Source: Capsulimonas sp039928515
GTDB lineage: Bacteria > Armatimonadota > Armatimonadia > Armatimonadales > Capsulimonadaceae
DNA: 7,459 bases
Reading direction: 5' to 3' (one strand)
Assembly (NCBI RefSeq): GCF_039928515.1
Contig: NZ_JBDSSZ010000372.1
Below, piece after piece: positions 1-5,495 of this stretch. The notes under the pieces are model-generated. The model did no database searches. It was not told the DNA's origin and saw only the letters and a program-made list of their open reading frames with translations. Within the stretch, counting starts at the first letter, position 1. Every line of letters begins with the position of its first letter. Made by a program: the position numbers and the translations under genes.

Positions 1-61
1 TAACTTCGAATGGCGCCGCCCCGGCTCTTATGCTGTCGTTAACGTTTCTCAAGGACATCTC
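1..61 (+). other. Leader of the first gene, possible tail of an upstream gene
   Basis: This short stretch holds the ribosome binding site AAGGA (51-55), six bases before the ATG at 62. Two frames are open through it. The frame of the downstream gene has no stop from base 2 on. Another frame runs from the window edge to a TGA at 63-65, giving an ATGA overlap with the start codon, so an upstream translationally coupled gene could end there. A third frame has TAA at 1-3. No promoter-like hexamer pair is evident. The sequence is too short to choose between these readings. Confidence 0.4.
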
Positions 62-2788
62 ATGAACACAAAATATCTGGCGACGGCCATTGTTGCTCTT
101 CTTACGCTAGCGCCCCTCGCGTCCACCGCAGGCCCGACAACGCAGTCGTTCAATCCGAAAACCGGCGTGATGGATGTCGATTACGCCCATTATCTGTCCA
201 AGCACGATGTCGTTTTTAATAAGCCGATCACAAACCCGCTCTACGGCGCCACCGTCGGCAATGGGCGCGTGGGCGCGATGGTTTGGAATACGAACGGTCT
301 GACGATGCAAGTGACGGGAGTGGACGCCTCCGAAGAAACGGCGTTTTCTGGCGGCTTGATTAACCTCTCCACCACGCCGGGCATGGATGCGGGTGGCGGG
401 AAGTTCCAGCAGCGTCTATCGCTTTACGACGGCGCTCTCGTCACGACGTACGGAGCGGATCGTAAGGTCACCATCATGGGGGCGCCGAACTCTGAAGTGA
501 TGGGAATCCATGTGGACGATAAGCGCGCGGGCGTCGCAAGCATCAACCTGGATCTCAGTCTGTGGGATGTAGCGAAGCTCGGGGGCGGCGACGTTCCCAA
601 TATCGACACCTGGCGCACCGTGACTACCTACGCCGACGCCTCGGGCATTGGCCTTAGCCGAGGCCAATCCGATCCGCACAACTTCGGCTATACGCTCGCG
701 GCGACCGTCGAAGGCGCGAAGTTTACGACGCAGACGATCGGTCCAAACAAACTCCGACTGGTGATTACCCCGTCGTCAAGCTATACGATCTGGATCGCCT
801 GCGCGAGCCGGCTTAATGCTCCTGAACACAGCTCTGTTCCACAGGCGAAGCGCTTGCTCGACGCTGTCAAAACTCAAGGTTACGCGGCCACGATGGCGAG
901 CTATGAAAATTGGCGGCATGCGTTCTGGGCGAAGTCGTTTGTCCAATATTCTGGGATGTCCGGCGACGCCGATTACTTGGAGAACGCGTATTATCTTTAC
1001 ACGTATCTCATCGCTGCCGGCGGTTACGCCAATTACCCGTTCCACTTTATCAATGGCGCGTACAGTGCCGTGGAAGACCAGCACAGCAGCAAGTGGAGCG
1101 TCGCGTACTGGTTCTGGAACCAGCGCGATGTCTACAATGGGTTCCTGGCCGCGAACCATCCCGAAGTGCTGGATGGCTACAACAATCTCTACAGTCGTAA
1201 CTTCGATGCGCTGAAGTCCTACACACAAACCAAGTATGGGATCGATGGGATCTGGGTCCCGGAGACGATGGGCTGGGATGGCAATGCGCGCCACACCGAT
1301 GACAGCGACTTCACCAAGAACATCTACTCTACCGGCACGGAAGCGGCGGAGAATATGTACGACCGGTATCGATACACGAATGACGCCGCGTATCTGCGGG
1401 ACAAAGCCTATCCGTTTATGCGGGAAGTTGCGAAGTGCTATACGAGCAAGTTCACCAAAAACGCTGACACGGGCAAGTACGATATGCTAATGTCGAATGC
1501 GCATGAGACGTATTGGCGGGTGAAGAACGCGATCACGGACCTCGCCGCCGTGCGCAGCCTCTTTCCGATCACTATCGCATCAAGCGAAAAGCTGGGCGTG
1601 GACGCCGGTCTGCGCGCCAGATGGCGTGATGTCCTGGCGAACCTCGCGCCATACCCCATCGCGGAGGACGGTCAGAGCTACCTGCCGCACGACCCACCGG
1701 CGATCAAGATGACCAACGGCGAGAACATTACCAGCGAACTGCTTTGGCCTTACAGTGTGACGGGAATCGGCGCGCCCGATTTCTCGAAGGCTCTGATTAA
1801 CTTCAATACTCGCCCCAACGCCTACAGCAACGTCTGGTCGCCCGACGCCATTCAAGCGGCCCGTCTGGGCTTGGGTGATGCGGCGTATCAGGGGATGAAG
1901 GTCATGCTGGAAATGTACCAGACCTATCCCAATGGCCGCACGGACAATACTAACGGCGAGTTCGAGTATATGGGCGTGCATATCCTGGCGATAAACGAAT
2001 CACTACTGCAAAGCTACAACGACAAGATCCGAGTGTTTCCCGCGCCTCTGACCGACAAATCTTTCATTGGGAGTTTCACTCTGCTCGCCAAAGGCGGATT
2101 TCTCGTCAGCTCGGAGCGCACGGCGGGCGATATCAAATACATTGGGATCAAGAGCCTTTACGGCAATCCCGCGATAGTCGTGAATCCCTGGGGCGCGCTG
2201 TCGGTGATCGTCCGCAAAGCATCGGGAGACGTCATTCTGGAATCTTCTGAGCCTGAGCTTCACTTCAGCACGGCGACGAACGCAGTCTATATCATCGAGC
2301 GGGTAGGGAAGCCACTGAGCGCTGATAAGCATCTGCGGCTGACGGGAACGGCGAACAACGACGCCAAGGGCTTAGACACGAACGCTTCCACGCTGGGTTC
2401 CTACGCCGGCGCGCGCCCGGATACGGGTAAGTACGAAGGCGAGGAAGCCAATCTGACGGCGTGCTTCGCGTCCTCGGATCACGGGGCGTCTCATGGCCGT
2501 GAGGTCACGAATATGGCGCTCGGCTCCACCCTCACATTTCCTCATGTGCGCGCAGGCGGACAGATCGCCATTCGATACTGCACGCAGAACAATCCCGGCA
2601 AGCTCACGCTTTATCTCAACGGCGTCCGGGTGCAGGATCTCACCTTCCCATCGACCCAGAGCTGGACGGGCGTATACGAGACGCTGCGGGTGAAAGCGGC
2701 GATCCCGCAAAACTCGGAGATCAAACTGCAGTATGACGACGGCGGCTCCGGCGTCAACATTGATTACATTCAAGTAGAAAACCTCTAA
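62..2788 (+). CDS. Secreted GH95-like (DUF5703-type) glycosidase with C-terminal CBM6/35-like domain
   Basis: A probable exported glycoside hydrolase of 908 residues. Residues 1-23 form a Sec signal peptide, with likely cleavage after STA. The N-terminal beta-sandwich (about 50-280) carries a GNGRVGAMVW signature like that of GH95. An (alpha/alpha)6-barrel region follows (about 300-650), then a beta C-domain (about 650-780) and a CBM6/35-like beta-sandwich (791-908, starting YEGEE and ending NIDYIQV). By hand alignment to GH95 alpha-L-fucosidases, the WNQRDVY stretch (N353) lies where the catalytic Asn pair sits, E482 in NAHETYW fits the general acid, and E635 falls at the Asp that activates the catalytic Asn. 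The start at 62 is supported by AAGGA at 51-55 and by the signal peptide. A strong terminator follows the stop, so the gene ends its own transcript. GH95 enzymes release alpha-L-fucose or alpha-L-galactose; this member is divergent and its substrate is unknown. Fold assignment is fairly sure, activity is not. Confidence 0.85.
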   Translation: MNTKYLATAIVALLTLAPLASTAGPTTQSFNPKTGVMDVDYAHYLSKHDVVFNKPITNPLYGATVGNGRVGAMVWNTNGLTMQVTGVDASEETAFSGGLINLSTTPGMDAGGGKFQQRLSLYDGALVTTYGADRKVTIMGAPNSEVMGIHVDDKRAGVASINLDLSLWDVAKLGGGDVPNIDTWRTVTTYADASGIGLSRGQSDPHNFGYTLAATVEGAKFTTQTIGPNKLRLVITPSSSYTIWIACASRLNAPEHSSVPQAKRLLDAVKTQGYAATMASYENWRHAFWAKSFVQYSGMSGDADYLENAYYLYTYLIAAGGYANYPFHFINGAYSAVEDQHSSKWSVAYWFWNQRDVYNGFLAANHPEVLDGYNNLYSRNFDALKSYTQTKYGIDGIWVPETMGWDGNARHTDDSDFTKNIYSTGTEAAENMYDRYRYTNDAAYLRDKAYPFMREVAKCYTSKFTKNADTGKYDMLMSNAHETYWRVKNAITDLAAVRSLFPITIASSEKLGVDAGLRARWRDVLANLAPYPIAEDGQSYLPHDPPAIKMTNGENITSELLWPYSVTGIGAPDFSKALINFNTRPNAYSNVWSPDAIQAARLGLGDAAYQGMKVMLEMYQTYPNGRTDNTNGEFEYMGVHILAINESLLQSYNDKIRVFPAPLTDKSFIGSFTLLAKGGFLVSSERTAGDIKYIGIKSLYGNPAIVVNPWGALSVIVRKASGDVILESSEPELHFSTATNAVYIIERVGKPLSADKHLRLTGTANNDAKGLDTNASTLGSYAGARPDTGKYEGEEANLTACFASSDHGASHGREVTNMALGSTLTFPHVRAGGQIAIRYCTQNNPGKLTLYLNGVRVQDLTFPSTQSWTGVYETLRVKAAIPQNSEIKLQYDDGGSGVNIDYIQVENL

Positions 2789-2802
2789 ACCTCCACTAAT
2801 CG

Positions 2803-2834
2803 CGCTATTACCATAAGGTAATAGCGAGGTTTTT
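2803..2834 (+). terminator. Intrinsic terminator after the GH95-like gene
   Basis: A perfect 10-bp stem, CGCTATTACC (2803-2812) with GGTAATAGCG (2817-2826), closes a four-base ATAA loop. It is followed by AGG and five T residues (2830-2834). It starts 15 bases after the stop codon. The outer bases AAACCTC (2787-2793) and GAGGTTT (2826-2832) are also complementary and could form an alternative or extended stem. No T-run lies on the opposite side, so it looks one-directional. Confidence 0.88.
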
Positions 2835-3015
2835 CTATTAGTCCTATGAATATCAGGAAAATATCCCAATGAAACAAGCGGTTTCTTGATCTATACCCGA
2901 GGAAAATTATATATTGACAAGATAATAACACTATAGTATAATTGGTCATGTCGCCACTATTGCTGTATCACATCAGCACTAATGCACCGTGGAAATCTAC
3001 GATATGAGGAATCCT
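2835..3015 (+). other. AT-rich intergenic and leader region of the pseudopilin gene
   Basis: This gap between terminator and start codon is visibly AT-rich compared with the genes on either side, especially 2845-2945. It contains the promoter at 2914-2942 and an untranslated leader of roughly 65 bases. The ribosome binding site GAGGA (3006-3010) lies five bases before the ATG at 3016. Only tiny ORFs without good start signals occur here, and no RNA gene was recognised. Confidence 0.6.
2914..2942 (+). promoter_or_regulatory. Perfect-consensus housekeeping-sigma promoter for the pseudopilin gene
   Basis: TTGACA at 2914-2919 and TATAAT at 2937-2942 are separated by exactly 17 bases, so both hexamers and the spacing match the sigma-70/SigA consensus. 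The predicted transcription start is near 2948-2950, giving a leader of about 65 bases. The spacer ends in the 8-bp palindrome ACTATAGT (2930-2937), whose last base is the first base of the -10 box. Such a match suggests high basal expression unless a repressor acts. Confidence 0.85.
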
Positions 3016-3870
3016 ATGAATACTTTCTCGAAATTCAGTCTCACGAAGGCAATCAGCAACACAAAGCCGCGTTCGGGTTTTACACTCATTGAACTTCTTG
3101 TAGTTATCGCAATAATTGCGATTCTGGCTGCAATACTCTTCCCTGTTTTCGCTAAGGCGCGCGAAAAGGCGCGCGCAATCAGCTGCCTGTCCAACGAAAA
3201 GCAAATCGCTTTGGGGTTTCTCATGTACTCCCAGGACTACGATGAGTACTTCCCTGCATCGACCTATTTCTCGGGCATTACCTTTAATAGCGGCGTCTGG
3301 ACGAACACCATGCTGCTTACGCTCCCTTATATCAAGTCCAAAAACGTTTGGGCCTGCCCGAGCAATCCGTTCAACAAGTATTCGATGAACTACGCAACGA
3401 CCGATGACGCTTTCACCTCATATGCGCTCAATATGCAGTTGTTCGACAAAACCTACTACGGAGCTCCTCACAACAGCGGCTTCATTGATAAGCCCTCCAA
3501 CAAGATCATGATCGGCGAGTCCATCGCCTACGCCAATGGCAGCGCCCCTCCGCCGGCAGGGAATGGCGCCGGCTATACGTCGCTTGGTTGGTCCTATTGG
3601 GATGGACACGATTCGAGTAGTTTCGCCAAAGAGGGGTTCTGCCACAACACGGGCACAATGAACGTTGTGTATTGTGATGGGCATGCGAAGGCCGTTCGCC
3701 CGGAGCAAACGGCGGGCGCCAACGGGCAGGTCAACGCTTGGGGGGTCTTCACGGACAACAACGGCGGTTCGTGTAATGGGATGTGGTTGTCAGGCGGCTT
3801 AAACTGCGACAACTACTCGCCCGGCGCCACGCAGGACCTTGCGGACCTGCGCAAAAAATGGGCGCCGTAA
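3016..3870 (+). CDS. Pseudopilin-like protein with type IV/II prepilin N-terminus (DUF1559-style)
   Basis: A 284-residue protein with a classic prepilin leader. A 21-residue basic leader ends in G21, followed by FTLIELLVV with the conserved Glu at mature position 5 (E26) and a long hydrophobic helix. A prepilin peptidase would cut after G21 and N-methylate F22, after which the protein sits in the inner membrane or a surface filament. The helix leads into AKAREKAR and CLSNEKQI...YSQDYDEYFP, the usual order in DUF1559-style proteins of Planctomycetota and Armatimonadota. Near the C-terminus, H210 and D221-G222-H223 form the H-X-DGH motif with ten residues between, one more than the commonly annotated H-X9-DG. 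Six cysteines are present. In-frame starts exist at GTG 2989 and ATG 3004, but GAGGA at 3006-3010 fits ATG 3016 best. The gene is monocistronic, with its own promoter and terminator. The role of the family is poorly known; filament or surface display is inference. Confidence 0.9.
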   Translation: MNTFSKFSLTKAISNTKPRSGFTLIELLVVIAIIAILAAILFPVFAKAREKARAISCLSNEKQIALGFLMYSQDYDEYFPASTYFSGITFNSGVWTNTMLLTLPYIKSKNVWACPSNPFNKYSMNYATTDDAFTSYALNMQLFDKTYYGAPHNSGFIDKPSNKIMIGESIAYANGSAPPPAGNGAGYTSLGWSYWDGHDSSSFAKEGFCHNTGTMNVVYCDGHAKAVRPEQTAGANGQVNAWGVFTDNNGGSCNGMWLSGGLNCDNYSPGATQDLADLRKKWAP

Positions 3871-3887
3871 TCTCAGTCTCTTTCCAT

Positions 3888-3919
3888 ATTCGGCTCGCCG
3901 TTTTCGCGGCGAGCCGAAT
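3888..3919 (+). terminator. Probable intrinsic terminator after the pseudopilin gene
   Basis: A perfect 13-bp stem pairs 3888-3900 (ATTCGGCTCGCCG) with 3907-3919 around a TTTTCG loop, 17 bases after the stop codon. The following bases are T-rich but interrupted (TTTACGTTATGTTTCTTT), so the U-tract is weak and some read-through into the downstream operon is possible. Confidence 0.75.
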
Positions 3920-3945
3920 TTACGTTATGTTTCTTTAAATATAAT
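3919..3945 (+). promoter_or_regulatory. Candidate promoter for the GH99-like/DUF5010 operon
   Basis: A perfect -10 hexamer TATAAT lies at 3940-3945. The best -35 candidate is TTTACG at 3919-3924 (four of six matches), with a short 15-base spacer, so the -35 is weak and may rely on an activator. The element abuts the preceding terminator hairpin. Predicted transcription would start near 3952, about 30 bases before the ATG at 3982. Confidence 0.45.
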
Positions 3946-3981
3946 CGCAATCTATTGTTTAAATTCAAAGGAGAACAATTG

Positions 3982-5463
3982 ATGTCCAATCGAAAAATCG
4001 GGGCGAGGCTTCGAAGTGTCGGAGCCATATTACTCGCATTGTGCTTCGGTGGCCCGGCTCACGCCGCAAGTCCGCCCGGTGATGTCGTCGGCAAGGTGAC
4101 GGTCGGGTATCAGGGATGGTTCTCGGCGATGGGGGACGGCTCGCCCGTCAACAACTGGGGCCATATGAACCTGGAGAACTGGCCCGATATGCGGGAGTAC
4201 ACGCAGTCCTACCAGACCACGTATTCGAATCTTGGCAACGGTCAGCCGGCGAAGATGTTCTCTTCCTACGATCAATCGACGGTGAATGTCCATTTCAATT
4301 GGATGGCGCAGAATGGGATTGATACGGCGGCGCTGCAGCGATTTGGCAATGAAATCACGCCAGGCAGCACCATCAAGGCGCAGCGGGACGGCGTGGCCGT
4401 CAAGATGATGAACGCCGCACAGGCGACCGGGCGCAAGTTCTACATCATGTACGACATGTCCGGCGGAACGGCGCAGCTGCAATCCGACTGGACGAACACG
4501 ATCGTCAACACCCTTCATTTGACCTCCTCTTCGGCGTACGCCAAGCAAAATGGAAAACCCGTGGTGTGCCTCTGGGGACTCGGTTACACATGGTTTTCGC
4601 TCAGCCCGGCGGACGGGCTGGCGCTCGTCAACTGGTTCAAGAACCAGGGCTGCTATGTGATCGGCGGCGTTCCCGGCCAGTGGCGCACCAACAGCGGCGA
4701 CTCCCGTGCGGACTATGCGAACGTCTACACGGCGTGCAATATGGTGATGGCCTGGGCGGTCGGTCGGGTGGTGGACGCCAGTTATCAGCCCTGGGTTTCC
4801 GGCGATCTGGCTTACTGCAATGCCCACGGAATGGACTATCAGCCGGACGCCTATCCCGGCACCTCATTTTTCAACAGTAACGGTCCGGCCTCTCCCAAAA
4901 ATCAGTACCCCAGGAATCACGGCGACTTCATGTGGGCGCAGTTCGCGGCGATGAGAAACGCTGGCGCATCCAGTGTCTATATCTCGATGTTCGATGAGAT
5001 GAACGAAGCGACATCGATCTTCAAGTGCGCTGAAGATACGTCCATGATCCCGGCGAACAACTGGTTTCTCACGCTCGACGCCGACGGCGTCCACGTCTCG
5101 TCCGATTACTACCTGCGCCTGACCTGCGACGGCGGCAAGATGATCAAGGGATCGATTCCGTATCAAACGACACATCCCACACCGTTCACGCTCTCCGGCG
5201 TCACGTTCTATCAAGACACCTTGTATAGTGGCGCGGCAAGCCAAAGCCTGGCGAAGGGGAATTACACCCTGGCGCAGCTCGCCGCCAAGGGCGTTCCCAA
5301 TGACTGGGCGTCTTCGATGCGCATTCCCTTTGGCTGGAAAGTCGTTGCCTATTCCGATGACAACTTCACCGGCGCCTCTTGGACACTGACGTCGGACACG
5401 CCCAATTTCCCCGGTCTCAGCCCCAGTCCGAACGACATGATATCTTCGTGCAAAATCCAATGA
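3982..5463 (+). CDS. Secreted GH71/GH99-like glycosidase with C-terminal beta/gamma-crystallin domain
   Basis: A 493-residue exported protein. Residues 1-28 form a signal peptide ending AHA. Residues about 35-395 form a GH71/GH99-like TIM barrel, with GYQGWF at 42-47, KFYIMYD at 152-158, a GGVP segment, and FDEMNEAT at 337-344. E339 and E342 have the E-x-x-E spacing of the two catalytic glutamates in GH99 (WNEWHEG context), which supports an active enzyme. GH99 members are endo-acting on alpha-mannosides and GH71 on alpha-1,3-glucan; the substrate here is unknown. Residues about 405-493 match a two-motif beta/gamma-crystallin domain, with NDWASS (440-445) and NDMISS (484-489) fitting the (N/D)(N/D)xx(S/T)S calcium clamp. 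ATG 3982 is preferred over in-frame TTG 3955 and TTG 3979, because AAAGGAG at 3967-3973 is eight bases upstream and the signal peptide then begins properly. It is the first gene of a likely two-gene operon. Confidence 0.85.
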   Translation: MSNRKIGARLRSVGAILLALCFGGPAHAASPPGDVVGKVTVGYQGWFSAMGDGSPVNNWGHMNLENWPDMREYTQSYQTTYSNLGNGQPAKMFSSYDQSTVNVHFNWMAQNGIDTAALQRFGNEITPGSTIKAQRDGVAVKMMNAAQATGRKFYIMYDMSGGTAQLQSDWTNTIVNTLHLTSSSAYAKQNGKPVVCLWGLGYTWFSLSPADGLALVNWFKNQGCYVIGGVPGQWRTNSGDSRADYANVYTACNMVMAWAVGRVVDASYQPWVSGDLAYCNAHGMDYQPDAYPGTSFFNSNGPASPKNQYPRNHGDFMWAQFAAMRNAGASSVYISMFDEMNEATSIFKCAEDTSMIPANNWFLTLDADGVHVSSDYYLRLTCDGGKMIKGSIPYQTTHPTPFTLSGVTFYQDTLYSGAASQSLAKGNYTLAQLAAKGVPNDWASSMRIPFGWKVVAYSDDNFTGASWTLTSDTPNFPGLSPSPNDMISSCKIQ

Positions 5464-5495
5464 TGGAATACGAAACTTCGGAATAAGGAGAAACG

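Noticed and set aside
776..1294. Antisense ORF (172 codons) within the GH95-like gene
   Set aside because: It overlaps a conserved catalytic-domain region of the sense gene and shows no domain of its own.
2846..2901. Two tiny ORFs (MNIRKISQ and MKQAVS) in the intergenic region
   Set aside because: They are under ten codons, lie upstream of the promoter and have no convincing translation signals.
2842..3022. 11-base direct repeat TCCTATGAATA at 2842-2852 and 3012-3022
   Set aside because: It is short, AT-rich, and one copy spans the pseudopilin start codon. No flanking similarity or insertion between the copies looks like a mobile element, so chance is likely.
2982..3092. Small ORF of about 36 codons overlapping the pseudopilin start in another frame
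   Set aside because: There is no ribosome binding site before it, and it overlaps the leader and prepilin N-terminus that are clearly coding in the other frame.
4033..4044. LALC in the signal peptide of the GH99-like protein as a lipobox
   Set aside because: The residue before Cys is Leu, not Gly, Ala or Ser, and a good AHA signal peptidase I site follows at residues 26-28.
4030..4827. Long antisense ORF (265 codons) opposite the GH99-like gene
   Set aside because: Its translation is rich in Arg, His, Val and Gly with no recognisable domain, and it lies fully inside a well-supported gene. Codon bias of the sense gene explains the open frame.
4864..5460. Second antisense ORF (198 codons) opposite the GH99-like gene
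   Set aside because: It has the same compositional shadow as the one above, no ribosome binding site was noticed and there is no family resemblance.
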